Shown: positions 47,781 to 58,158 of the stretch, piece after piece
Layout of the letters: each line of letters starts with the position of its first letter
Position numbering within the stretch: the first letter of the stretch is position 1
NCBI GenBank assembly: GCA_010093705.1
Contig: MU006098.1
Coordinates: forward strand, 417,981 to 481,980
Direction of reading: 5' to 3'
From: Patellaria atrata CBS 101060
Taxonomy: Eukaryota; Ascomycota; Dothideomycetes; Patellariales; Patellariaceae
DNA: 64,000 nucleotides
Notes under the pieces: model-generated
Told to the model about the DNA's origin: nothing
Seen by the model: the letters and a program-made list of their open reading frames with translations, nothing else
The model's database searches: none
Position numbers and translations under genes: made by a program

Positions 47781-49124
47781 ATGGCTTCGGCGAACCGTTC
47801 CGTTGGCAATATCTATGACAATAGCCTTGTTTTGGAATTCGAAAGGAAACCCGCTGCGAGTACTGAAAGACAACCGTCGTTGAACCACCGGAAAAGCGTT
47901 GATTCTGTTGAGGGAACTGCGAATAGCGCGAGCGAGCTCCTTCAATCCCATATTTCGAACGAGGATATTTGGAAACGCCTAGAATCTCTTCAACCTGTAG
48001 GGAAAGAGAATGGAGGCTATGAAGCCGTAGTTAACCCAAAGTTGCTCACCTTTGCGAAACAGAAACCTATTCAGCCACCACGGCTTCCAAAATCCCTTCC
48101 AGAAAGGCTTGAAATAGAAGAACTTCTTTCAGATGGCTATGCGTCTGTTTCCTCGGACGCTGATGTGCTTCGTCGGGAATTCGAGTTGATTCAAATTCTT
48201 CAAAAGACCCAGAAACCCGATAACCCTGATGATAGAGTGGATCGTAATGAGCTTTCGGGTTATCTCATTCAGCTTGATCGTTTATCAAAAGGGCGCATAG
48301 CGTCTGTCATTTCACCCCAGCCACCTCCCGTTCGCGCTTTGGCCCGAATGATAGAGACGAACGGAAACAAAGGGATTGACCTTATCATTGATGATCTTAC
48401 GCTCACAGCACAATGGCTTGTCTCGGAAGGGGAAGCTGACAACGGTATGTTACGACACACTCTCTTAAAGCGAGTGCATATTCTAGACGCGGCACTTCCA
48501 ACTCACCTCCGGGGCTATGCACAGACAGCTCTTATGCACGTCGAACATGAAATCCTGGAAAGACCCTACGTAAACGATGAAACTATGCTCGGCGATCAGG
48601 TATCGGATATTCCAAGGTCGAACTTCTGGGCCAGCGAGGATGGATATGCATGGGATATGGAAGAACTTGCGGCCGCGCTATCTGCCAACGGTGGGGTCAT
48701 GCGAAATCCTTTGAGCAGAGAGCTGTTTTCACCGGAAGATGTACGTTCTATTGTGCAGCACCCATTAGGCGGCCATCTAGGAGCTCTGCAAGTCCAGCAG
48801 GCTGAGCTTGTGAAAGGGCTACGTCAAAGTACGATTGAGAGATTGAGCCAATTATCCAAGCTCCTGCTAGAGGATCAAAGTCTGGACTCTATCCCCAGCC
48901 GACGGGGAATCGATGAGTTTCTAAATTACCTGGCCTCCCTTCCAGCAAGTGAACAGAAGGCAGTGGATATGCTGCGTGTTCCTGCTCGGGATAGCCATAC
49001 CGGTCAAGCTTACGACTGGTCAATTGGAGATGCACTTAGAGATGGGCAAGCAAATAAAGTATGTTTGCATAAGACTGGTGATTTTATTGGCCAGGCTGCT
49101 ACCCACCTCAAACTTCAAAGGTGA
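47781..49124 (+). CDS. Protein of unknown function, 447 residues
   Basis: I do not recognise this family by name. The single-exon reading gives 447 residues. The N-terminal 60 residues are disordered and S-rich; the rest looks helical. The most structured part is C-terminal: EDGYAWDMEELAAALSANGG, VMRNPLSRELFSPEDVRSIV, and LPASEQKAVDMLRVPARDSH with TGQAYDWSIGDAL. The NPLSRELFSPED line followed by helical sequence faintly resembles U-box-like folds, which I cannot confirm. The 3' end is uncertain: a strong GTATGT donor at 49059 could be spliced to AG at 49120, replacing the last 21 residues (VCLHKTGDFIGQAA onward) with a 30-residue tail ending at 49213. It lies 464 bases before the PARP-type gene on the same strand. 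Confidence 0.7.
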   Translation: MASANRSVGNIYDNSLVLEFERKPAASTERQPSLNHRKSVDSVEGTANSASELLQSHISNEDIWKRLESLQPVGKENGGYEAVVNPKLLTFAKQKPIQPPRLPKSLPERLEIEELLSDGYASVSSDADVLRREFELIQILQKTQKPDNPDDRVDRNELSGYLIQLDRLSKGRIASVISPQPPPVRALARMIETNGNKGIDLIIDDLTLTAQWLVSEGEADNGMLRHTLLKRVHILDAALPTHLRGYAQTALMHVEHEILERPYVNDETMLGDQVSDIPRSNFWASEDGYAWDMEELAAALSANGGVMRNPLSRELFSPEDVRSIVQHPLGGHLGALQVQQAELVKGLRQSTIERLSQLSKLLLEDQSLDSIPSRRGIDEFLNYLASLPASEQKAVDMLRVPARDSHTGQAYDWSIGDALRDGQANKVCLHKTGDFIGQAATHLKLQR

Positions 49125-49588
49125 TCGCGGATTTGGCAGAGCTCGCTTATCATTGCCATTACAGATTGGTATGGTTGTCAATAGAGAGGTTCTGGTATCT
49201 CAGACACCAATAACACTTACAGTTGTAACGTATCCTAACGATATTGGTCTTCAGCAGATGAAAAACTTTTGAGTTAGATCCATACTTGGTATCCTTTTTC
49301 TCAACCTGAAAATTTCTAAATCAATTTCACAATATTCTTTATGCTTGGTTATGTTCAGTCGGCGGACTTCCTCCCGCGTCACGGACAGCATCAATTAAAG
49401 TTTCACGAGTGCTAAATAAGTACTATCCAAGCTACTCGTCTGAAATATTGACAATACTCGGTTATTTGTACGTACCTTACGGTTCAAGGTATCCAACTGT
49501 TCCTACTTCTGGAACAATATAGTCAGAATCATCTTTAGAAATCGACCGCAGAATTAACGGGCCTTCCCGGCAAAGTGGAAGTAATGAA
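49125..49588. other. Intergenic, PARP-type gene promoter
   Basis: 464 bases between tandem genes (375 if the alternative 3' end of the upstream gene is used). An ATG at 49584, five bases before the chosen start and in another frame, opens a 21-codon frame ending at 49649. No other site called. Confidence 0.45.
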
Positions 49589-52500
49589 ATGGGGAAATCT
49601 GAAGAACCGTCAAGTATGCGTAAATGGCACTCGGATGTCATCAAAATAGCGGCGAAGCATCAACCGATAAATTCGAAACTTGAAGATTTCCCATTAGAAC
49701 AACTTTGTCTCCTCACTAACTCATACTTGAGGCTACAAGGCGTAGAATGCCAGCTATCTTCAAACACTGGTGATATCATTGCTTCTTTACTGCAAGATCA
49801 TTCAGCAAGGGTGGATGCAAGGAATGACGCTGCTATTGTTGCGACCATACACTTAATGCCTCGCTCTATCGGAAGAGCCTGTCTTCGGAGTGTTTTTGAT
49901 TATAGCAAAACCAACTCTCCAGACGTCTGTCAGTATTTGAGAACAATCGTTCTGGCTCGAATCGCAAATCCAACAGTTGTCGACCAGCCCGAATCAAACT
50001 GTGCTCAAGCTTTACTGGACTTATTCCGCAAGGAATTCCCTCTTCCTGGACCTCGGATTCAAGACTATTTTAAAAACTTGAGAGAAGTGGAATGTCCTGC
50101 TTTACTGTTGTTCAAAGAAGTTCACTCTATCCCAAGGAAATCTTGTGTTCGTGTGAGAAAATCTTTGTTAAGTTACAAACAGCAACAGAAGTGGCTTCAA
50201 GCATTCATTGAGTCCCGATGGATGACTGAACTCTCTCAAGAATCTCCTGTCATTCATATATTGGATGCGGAGTTCCCAGAGTGGCGTATATGGTCTAAAT
50301 GGCGTCCTAATACAAATCGTATATCCAACTGGGAGGATTTCACCAATGATCAACGCCGGACATTGGTAGACATCATCGCACTAGAAGGACCAGATTATGC
50401 ACACAATACAGAAACTTCGCTACGGCATGGTTTATCACTGGAGTCATCGCCTTCGCAAATGAAGACTCTACTGATTGATTATACCTCAAAGGATTATCTA
50501 TCTATGGCTGATCATATTCTCGCTATCCTCGATCGCGTACAGCAATCTGGGGGTCCTGCTATAAACTTTTTCATCCAAACTTGTGTTGGGAAGCCAGTGA
50601 CATCTTCTACGCTCAGTATATTAGAGCTACTTTGCTCTCAAGGGGAGCCGGAGGTGTTTAATCGATGGAACCAACTTGTCAATGCTAAATCTAATAGTGT
50701 TAAGTTAACAGCATTGTCTCAGGTCCTCCCATTAATTGATTGCAATACCCTATCCGAGATTGAAAATTCCCCTTTATCCTCTAAAGAGTTTCAAGACGTA
50801 ATCACTTACGCTCAGACTGCACTAAGTCGCCAACTTCATGATGGTCGATCTGGCTCGAATCTAGGAATGAAATTATGCGAGCTGGGGCATGCTTTACAGA
50901 ACTCCCCTTCATTCCTATCCTCTCTAGACGAGAAGACTAAGGACTTTGTAGATCTACTACCCGATAAAGATGAAATCAAAACTCTTTTCGACCTCCGTGA
51001 ATCCAATCAGCTTTCTAAACCTAAGAAGGGGAGCTTCTCACTAGAGGACGTCTCTCGTAGATTTCTCCTGTCACGTTTGTGTGGAGTGGGTACTGTCGAC
51101 AGCGGACTGCTTGAGGCTGTTAATGTATTTCTTGCAGTCGAATCACAGAGGCCAGATTCGATTCGAAAGGCCATATCTCTCATGATTGTCCAACGACCGC
51201 ACATTGACAAAGAAATCCGTCAATCATGTCTTGACCAGTTGAAATATCTCAGAGATGGCCTCATAGAGAGAATGACTTGTCTCCTCGATAAGGACACTGA
51301 TATGGCGTGCGTTCATTTTGCATCACTAATCGCAGAAAAACGATCGCTTCGAGAATGTGATTGCTGGAAACGTTGGCTTAGATGTATGATCGAGCAACGA
51401 GGGAGCTTGTTACTGCGAAATCTCTCACGAAACTTACCATTAAAATCTTGGTTCAAGTGGATTGAAAATCTGGAATTAGCTTTTGGGCCTATGCCTCCAC
51501 GCTTTGATGTTATCCCTACTATCAACGAGGGCCTTTTCCAATGGAGCACTTTTCTCTGGGAAACTTATGGAGATGTTTTGGTGCGTCTACAGGCTAGATC
51601 TGGGGCAAGGTCGACACTTGATTGGATCCTCCTTCAGGACTCTGAAATGACTAGGGAGCTGCTAAGCTTAATGGATAGTCCTCCACAAGATAACCGGCGA
51701 CCCATCTATGACACAGTTGTTAAGGGCTTGTTAGCCGATGGAAGGAATGCAGTGACTATTCGAGACAGCTTATCTCAACTGACGAAAGCATCAAAATTGG
51801 GAGTTAATTCCTGCTTACGCCTTGCAAAAAGACACGAGGAAGATTCTGAACCTATTGCAGCCACGACTTTGGCTATCTGGTTACAGTCCGAAGAGTTAAC
51901 TCCTGTTGACCGTGCTCTTCTTCAGAATGTTGCTGCGCTCCTCAACATTAGAAGCCAAGGTACTGAGTCCAGCTCAGCTGCTATCTTTGCAGTTCTAAAG
52001 CGGGATTTTGCTGACATATTGGAGAAGGGAAGACACCTTGAATATCTTCGAAGGGGTCTTACGGCGCATGATGCAGCAAGAACAAATACCTTGATCAAAC
52101 GACTCGAAGGATCATCTCATACTGAGGATGCTTTTATAAATATTCCGTCATCGCACCTCGATGTCATCGAACAAATTGATACGTACGAGTTCGAACTTGT
52201 CTTTCCGCTCTTAAATCTAAAACCTCTCCGGGCAAAAGCCTTAGCTATTGATGAAAATGTACGGATGCTAATTCTTCGCCTTCGTACACCTAGAAAGTTA
52301 GCACCGGTGGAATTTTGCGTTCATTTTCATCCGAGCGATGATGAAGCTGGCGACCAGAGACATCGTCACCGGCGAGTAACAATAATGGGCAAAGAACCAC
52401 AATATCAGAGTTGTAGCGCACGAGACACACGAACCCTATATCAAGTAAACCGCCTTATTGTCCGTCTGTTGTCCACTGGTTTTGAGTCTCTTAAGGATAC

Positions 52501-53407
52501 GTACGAAAAGGTCGCTGCGGGCTTAGACAGTATGAACCGTACCTGTATCATATGCGGGAAAGACCTTGGTGCAAAACTATGGCGATCAACCACCTGTTCG
52601 GTATTGTGCTACCAAATGTTTAACGATTCTCCGATCGAGACCCTTCTGAATGATCTATACATGGACCCTCCCGTGGTAGATTTGCTATTAACGGCTGTTT
52701 TCGCGGCCGCTAAATTGAAACGAACTGATATTGATCTACTTGATGGATGCCCTATTTCCCGGGTTAATCTCCCAATAGTACTGGATGGAATTCCACCCAT
52801 TCATTCCTTTGGCACTGGATATTACAGGAAACTTATTCGTCGGTTGGATCAGGAACAACAAAGGTTGCTTTCCTGGGTCTGTAATAACTATCAGGGGTTC
52901 ATACTGTCTGCTCCATCCTCGATGCGAGTTCCTAGCATGCCTGGGACGCAGTTTATTCTTGCCAATGGAAATCCTGAAAGAGAACGTGCGTTCGCAGCAC
53001 ACGTTGCGGAGCATGGCAGTCAAGTTGTGTTTCACGGTACTTCAATGGATAGGCTCTACAGCATATTGAGACATGGGCTTCTTATCACTACAGACACCCC
53101 TTTAATGGTCCATGGAGCGGTCGCAGGTGTGGGCATTTATTTGGCAGATGAACCTTCCAAATCCTTAGTGTACTCCCCTATCAGTTCTGGATGGAGTCAG
53201 GGCTCATTCTCAAATGTGCTATTGCTGCTCGGCGTCGAGTTAGCTGGACCGGTTTCAGTGAACGAGATGTATGTGATTTCCGATCCAACTAGAATCATGG
53301 TTCGCTATATATTTATGTGTCCGGCTGGATCTCAGATACCGATCGCTGCACACATCACTCCTGCTATGCAAATCACATTCAACATGCTCCGCTCAGGATT
53401 AGCATAG
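49589..53407 (+). CDS. PARP6/8-type ADP-ribosyltransferase with long N-terminal region
   Basis: Transfers ADP-ribose from NAD+ to a target, most likely as mono-ADP-ribose as in the PARP6/8/16 group. A single exon codes for 1,272 residues. Residues 1-880 are helical with no domain I can name. A zinc-knuckle-like element follows, C986-X2-C989-X13-C1003-X3-C1007 (CIICGKDLG ... TTCSVLC), then a helix with VVDLLLTAVFAAA and LSWVCNNYQGFIL. The catalytic domain has FHGTSMDRLYSILRHGL (H1149) and HGAVAGVGIYLADEPSKSL (Y1184), and ends with ISDPTRIMVRYIFMC. The order Cys knuckle, VVDLL helix, WI-N motif, FHG, HGA-G-GIYL matches human PARP6 and PARP8 as I recall them. The classical polymerase Glu is not evident. 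Some fungal relatives carry an E2-like ubiquitin-conjugating domain; none is visible here. Confidence 0.9.
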   Translation: MGKSEEPSSMRKWHSDVIKIAAKHQPINSKLEDFPLEQLCLLTNSYLRLQGVECQLSSNTGDIIASLLQDHSARVDARNDAAIVATIHLMPRSIGRACLRSVFDYSKTNSPDVCQYLRTIVLARIANPTVVDQPESNCAQALLDLFRKEFPLPGPRIQDYFKNLREVECPALLLFKEVHSIPRKSCVRVRKSLLSYKQQQKWLQAFIESRWMTELSQESPVIHILDAEFPEWRIWSKWRPNTNRISNWEDFTNDQRRTLVDIIALEGPDYAHNTETSLRHGLSLESSPSQMKTLLIDYTSKDYLSMADHILAILDRVQQSGGPAINFFIQTCVGKPVTSSTLSILELLCSQGEPEVFNRWNQLVNAKSNSVKLTALSQVLPLIDCNTLSEIENSPLSSKEFQDVITYAQTALSRQLHDGRSGSNLGMKLCELGHALQNSPSFLSSLDEKTKDFVDLLPDKDEIKTLFDLRESNQLSKPKKGSFSLEDVSRRFLLSRLCGVGTVDSGLLEAVNVFLAVESQRPDSIRKAISLMIVQRPHIDKEIRQSCLDQLKYLRDGLIERMTCLLDKDTDMACVHFASLIAEKRSLRECDCWKRWLRCMIEQRGSLLLRNLSRNLPLKSWFKWIENLELAFGPMPPRFDVIPTINEGLFQWSTFLWETYGDVLVRLQARSGARSTLDWILLQDSEMTRELLSLMDSPPQDNRRPIYDTVVKGLLADGRNAVTIRDSLSQLTKASKLGVNSCLRLAKRHEEDSEPIAATTLAIWLQSEELTPVDRALLQNVAALLNIRSQGTESSSAAIFAVLKRDFADILEKGRHLEYLRRGLTAHDAARTNTLIKRLEGSSHTEDAFINIPSSHLDVIEQIDTYEFELVFPLLNLKPLRAKALAIDENVRMLILRLRTPRKLAPVEFCVHFHPSDDEAGDQRHRHRRVTIMGKEPQYQSCSARDTRTLYQVNRLIVRLLSTGFESLKDTYEKVAAGLDSMNRTCIICGKDLGAKLWRSTTCSVLCYQMFNDSPIETLLNDLYMDPPVVDLLLTAVFAAAKLKRTDIDLLDGCPISRVNLPIVLDGIPPIHSFGTGYYRKLIRRLDQEQQRLLSWVCNNYQGFILSAPSSMRVPSMPGTQFILANGNPERERAFAAHVAEHGSQVVFHGTSMDRLYSILRHGLLITTDTPLMVHGAVAGVGIYLADEPSKSLVYSPISSGWSQGSFSNVLLLLGVELAGPVSVNEMYVISDPTRIMVRYIFMCPAGSQIPIAAHITPAMQITFNMLRSGLA

Positions 53408-53791
53408 AGAAAGACGCTTTTATCTCAATATCCCCTGTAATGATTACAACAAATCATGTGAAATATAAGGTTCCTTTGATCATTGCATAATATAGGACAT
53501 TACATGGACTTGGGTGCGTTCCAGTTAAGATTCTTCAGCCTTACGAAACCACTGTAACAGGAAAATCCGGGAGCATGCAGCAAGGCTGAATGCCAACACG
53601 CCCAAAAACATTGAATCAATCTATTATTGGCTATCGCCTTCAGCGCAAGACGACGCTTTGCAGCTCGAAGCCTTGACATTAACTACATTGATCCTTGGAT
53701 CATTGCAATGCAGACATCAAATCAATAGCTACGTGGTCCCACATAAAATGAACTTTTTTACGGATGAATGCTCCATGCAGATATTCAAGAT
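53408..53791. other. Convergent 3' ends of the PARP-type and coiled-coil genes
   Basis: 384 bases between converging genes, containing both 3' UTRs. No gene recognised. Confidence 0.5.
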
Positions 53792-55286
53792 CTAGACCGT
53801 TCGAAGATACACAGAAGTAGGCAACAAATCTTGCTGAGGCGGACCCATCTTCCGAAGGCCAGGCGACACTGCCAACTCTATCACATCCTCCGCTGCGATT
53901 CTTCCCCCGCTCTTATTTACGTAAAAACTAGTTGTTGATGATACCATGTCACCGGGCTTAGGGAGTATTAAAGCTAGTCTTGACTGTTGTGCTCCAAGGT
54001 CGAAGGCCAGAGCAGACGCTTTGTCAACAATTCTAGACACCCCATCGGAATCGAGATCAAATGACATTTGCTGGAATGATTGAATGATTGTTCTGCATGC
54101 ATCTAAATGCTGCCGTTCGTGACTTTGGAGGACCTCTGAGCCAGCCTTGTGCTTTCCCGAATCTTGCGAGAGACTTTGTCGAACTACCTCGATAGTCATT
54201 GACCTCCATCGCTCAGTGACGTTATCAGGGCCTGGGTAGCTATATTCTGCATGAGGGGGAGTTGCTATTGAAGATTAGCTTGTTGTTCTATGTTTTACTG
54301 TTTCTAGAGGGGAACACACCGAAAAGTTCACAATATAGGGCCTCGAGCTTCAGACCGTAGCTGCCCATTGCAGCAAATCCAAACGGCGGGGAAAAGAATT
54401 TCTTTATCAGCATGTTCCAGAACTGACTTTCTAGAAAACCTCTTAAATGCATTATTCGGGGTGATCTATCCAGAAATGCCATAAGCTGCTCCGGTCCCAC
54501 TCTGGAGAATCCTATGTCGGTTTCTCGATTGTTTTGAGTTAAGGCCCTGACAGTATCTTTGACATCCTTTATCAGCTCGTTCAACTTGTACTTGATGACA
54601 CTATCTGGTAATGATTGGAATCGATTCGGATTTGAGATGAGGGCAGCTCGAAGGTCTTTCCGCTCGTCCTCTAGAAGTTGGACTTCATTCTTCCGTCTTT
54701 CCATCTCTTTTTTGTGCTGGTCATCCGAATCCGTAAGGTCGAGTGTGTGCAACTCCTCTATCTTTGCAATTTCGCGCGCGTGTGACGCGTTCAACTCTCC
54801 TATTTTGCGAGCATGTGCCTCTTCCGTGCTTGACAATCTCTGCGTATATTTATCTTCGATATACTGCAACGCCTTGTTATGCGCTGTTTCCATTCGGTGC
54901 ATTTCTTCCTCGCAAGAAACCTCCATAGCGCGGATTCGCACCTGAAGGTCGTCTCTTTCCTGGGTAAGCTCAGCGTTTCGCTTCTCCAGATCTCTACTCC
55001 GATTGAGCTGGATGTTCTTCTCATGCTCCCAGTCATTCATTCTTTGTCCAAACGTTGCATCGAGTCTTCTGTATCCTTCTGTAATGTCTGAATGAGCATG
55101 TCTCTCGTTGCGGAGGTCTTCCTGTAACAATAACATCTCTTCTTCAAATCTTGACCGTCTGGATTCACTTGTCTGGAGCTTTTGGGTTTGAATGCCAAGA
55201 TGGTATTTTGTTTCTCTGAGCATCAGTTCCAGCTCTTCTTTTTCCTTTGCCAGCCCTCTGACCTCCTTTGAAATGAGTTTCTGCAT
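53792..55286 (-). CDS. Coiled-coil protein of unknown function, 5' end uncertain
   Basis: Minus strand, two inferred exons (55286-54320 and 54246-53792; intron 73 nt), at least 473 residues. Residues 1-220 are almost pure heptad coiled coil rich in E, R, K and L (KEKEELELMLRETKYHLG, EERKDLRAAL-like stretches). From about 230 the sequence looks globular: DSVIKYKLNELIKDVKDTVR, MHLRGFLESQFWNMLIKKFF, YPGPDNVTERWRSMT across the splice, then a helical C-terminus. The ATG at 55286 sits inside a perfect intron 3' end (CCGCTAAC then ACATGCAG), so the true start may be an upstream exon between 55290 and 55640 that I could not fix. The next gene upstream on the same strand, 499 bases away, is the Hsp70-like ATPase. 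I recall no named family. Confidence 0.7.
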
Positions 55287-55784
55287 GTCGTGAAGTTAGC
55301 GGTAATGTCGAAGGGATGAAAATGTATTAGGAATATAATTATCAACTCCACGGTAAGTAAGTGAATTCTGAATAGATTGTCAAAGAAAACGCGAGAAGAA
55401 CACTCCCCAAAGAGGTCAACAAGGCTGGCCTAGCTATCCGTCTCCCTGACTGTGGCTTCGTTTCCACACCCCAGGGTATGTCTCTCAATGAACTACTTCC
55501 GAGCGTGGGACCTGATCCGATTAAGACATGGCTACATCCATGGATATGCACTACGATACCGGGATCTTGCGAGTTGAATTCACCTACATATGCATGCATG
55601 GTCTAAAAAGAACTACTTCACGAATCCTCTCTAATGTGTAAAGCTGTTGCAGATCTACGCTAATACCTGCCCACACAGAGCGGAACATTGCCGCCTCCTC
55701 AATTCACACTCCAGACTTTACACGCCGGATTAGGAAATCCAGAATCTCACAATATACCTAAAGAGGGTATCGACCGTAATATAC
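55287..55784. other. Gap between Hsp70-like and coiled-coil genes, may hide a first exon
   Basis: 498 bases on the minus-strand path from the Hsp70-like stop to the coiled-coil ATG. It contains a minus-strand open frame (55599-55342) that could hold an unrecognised first exon or leader of the coiled-coil gene. No other feature supported. Confidence 0.4.
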
Positions 55785-58158
55785 CTACGCTTCTAAGCTC
55801 GTCTCGAATGTCTTCAACTCTGTATTTTTGAAGAAAATTGAAACTTTGACATTAGTATCTATCGTTACTCGAATTTCTAAGTTGGCCGTGTAATATCGTT
55901 GATTTGTGCGACTGTGTTTCTCCTGGGTGAATTGCTCGGGCGGGATACGACTGAGATCATATGGGATAGCTGTTACGACGCTGCGGTCTGTCGAACAAGG
56001 TTAACCAAAGCTCCAATCAAGTGGATCTACTTACTTTGAGGGACCTGGGAATACTGCTCTGGGGCATATTTATCGTCAAGAGCAATAAACGTAGTTTGAA
56101 AGTTGCTGCGATCTTGAAGAGTGAAGGTTCGAGTGAAGTAGCTCGTTATCACCTTCGGCTTATCCGACAATAGAGCATCATCTTTTCGAATTAACCAGGC
56201 AACTTGCTCCTTAGCTTTCCTTCTTCCGTCAACATGGTCGACGATCACGTCTCCCGAAGCGTGACTATACGCTGAATACGCCTGACTGGTGATCACACCG
56301 AAATGACGTGGACATGGACGCACCCAGGTGAGACCTTCGACGCCTCTTCCGAGTGCTTTAGCCACTGCTCCTCGAGCAACAGCTGACCACCTGTAAGTTT
56401 GTGAGGACTGTCTTGCGAAGTTGCGAAACGAAAACGTGGGATTCTCACGAGTGTGGACCTCGGTCAACCTGGATTCTCCTCAGTCGGGTGAACTCTCTAA
56501 CCTCTTTGAGCAAGAAGTCGCTTTCAGCAAAACCCCCTGATAGAAAGATTGTCTAAAAGTGTTACCTCTCTGTTGAGAAAATTCGGTGAGTAGAAATACT
56601 TACCCGGACCATTGATCTCTGAAGGTCAACTTGAGTGATTTGGCCAGCGATAAGATCTATTACTCGATCTACCCATGGTCTGAACAATTGCTTTATTTCC
56701 GCCCTAGGCAATGATGAGTTATAAGACACTGCTGCAATCATGTTACGTACCTAGTTATTAGTAACTCTCCGTCCTGGATGCCCTTCATTTGATCGTCTTC
56801 GAAATTGACGCCTGCGGGTAGCGGAATATATTCAGGATCCTGCAGGTTAGGTTTCCCAAACTGCTTTTTGATAGTTTCGAACCCATTTATGACGGCGCGC
56901 ATATTAGAACTAACAACAGTATGTGCTCCAAATTCGTCTGGGGAGTCTTTTGCTAACTCGGCATAGTATTTAGGACCGAGTTTCTTCTTGAGCCAGTTTT
57001 GGAAGTCGAGATCAATGAAGGATGCTCCGCATCTATCACCTAACCGCTGCGTTAATAAAAAACGAAGAAATCCGACAGTCTATACGATATACCGGTTGCA
57101 GTTCCGATTTGTTCAGTCCTGAAGGTGGGTTCTAACTCCACGATGCGATAAGAGACAAGATCCTTATTGCTCTCGTCAGAGGTAGTGAATAATCATGCCG
57201 TACTTTTGGTGCTTACCACAGTTCCTCCTCCTGCATCGCAAACAACAAAACAGTCCCCCTATTAAGTGATTAAATACCGTTAATTCGCGTGTTGCTTTAA
57301 CTTACCACCATCAACTCCATATCTTCACTTTCGTTCAAATGGTTCAGTATGTAGAAAGCAGTGGCTTCCGCTTCTGACAATATGAAGGTCCTCCTAAGGG
57401 TAGGTAATTGCTTCACATTAAAACCTGCATCATTGATCGCTCTAAAAGTTCTATTTAGGGCTGATTCAGACCAGACCTTTCTTGCGTTAATGTCTGTATC
57501 CATCTTTTCGGCTCTCACTTACTGCAGGTATAGTAACGACTAGATCAATAGGTATCCTGGAAAAAGCGTCCTCGTTGATGTGATCACCTTGTTGTAGTGA
57601 ACGCATAACATGTTTTCGAAATCGAGCTAAATATTCAGTGGCAATCTCCACCGAGTCTTTGGTGGTGCCAGGAGGAATTCCACCCGGCAGCTTCTGTATA
57701 GCTCTAAGGTCGAGGTTTTTCGTACTATCCAACGCTCTCAATATGCTTTTCAACTCTTCAATTTTATCCCTTGGGTCTAATTCCAACTTCGTCCATTTGA
57801 TCGTCTCAGACTTGGGTGATATATCGTTACCCCATTGTGAAGCAGCATCAGGCGCTGGCGAGTAAGAGATCACGCTGGGGACCTTCACCTCATTACTGCT
57901 ACCATCTATGCCCGGCCAGTCTTGGTGGACCTTGATGTCCTCCAACCGGAAAACATCTGTGACCGAGGTTGATTCGCACCAGGCAAACCCTTCAAAGTGG
58001 TGAGCATTTATACTCTATTTGGAAATTATTAGAGACCTGACTGTACCAGTATAAGTAGTCCCATAATCAAGCGCGAACACAAGTCGATTTGCTGGAGTTT
58101 GTGTTGGATCTACCCCGGCTGGAGACCGCATTGAGGGAAATCTTCGAGCTCGATCCAT
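55785..58158 (-). CDS. Hsp70-like actin-fold ATPase (divergent fungal family)
   Basis: ATPase of the actin/Hsp70 fold, divergent from true chaperones. Ten inferred exons on the minus strand (58158-58047, 57989-57523, 57476-57306, 57258-57217, 57162-57093, 57039-56751, 56703-56604, 56552-56449, 56390-56035, 55987-55785) give 637 residues, with phase kept at all nine splices and introns of 46-58 nt. The three nucleotide-binding signatures are intact: phosphate-1 LDYGTTYTGFAW (D31 onward), phosphate-2 CDAGGGTVDLVSY (D258 onward) and adenosine motif IFLSGGFAESDFL (residue 419 onward). No C-terminal EEVD and no recognisable substrate-binding beta domain are present; the tail after the ATPase is short and ends TFETSLEA. 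These proteins are expanded in filamentous fungi and mostly unstudied. It is divergent from a coiled-coil gene and is followed by another. Confidence 0.88.

Noticed and set aside
55425-55475. Minus-strand ACATACCCTGGGGTGTGGAA looks like the start of a fungal 5S rRNA gene
   Set aside because: Only about 20 bases resemble 5S; the internal control region and the 3' half are not there. Chance or at most a scrap.
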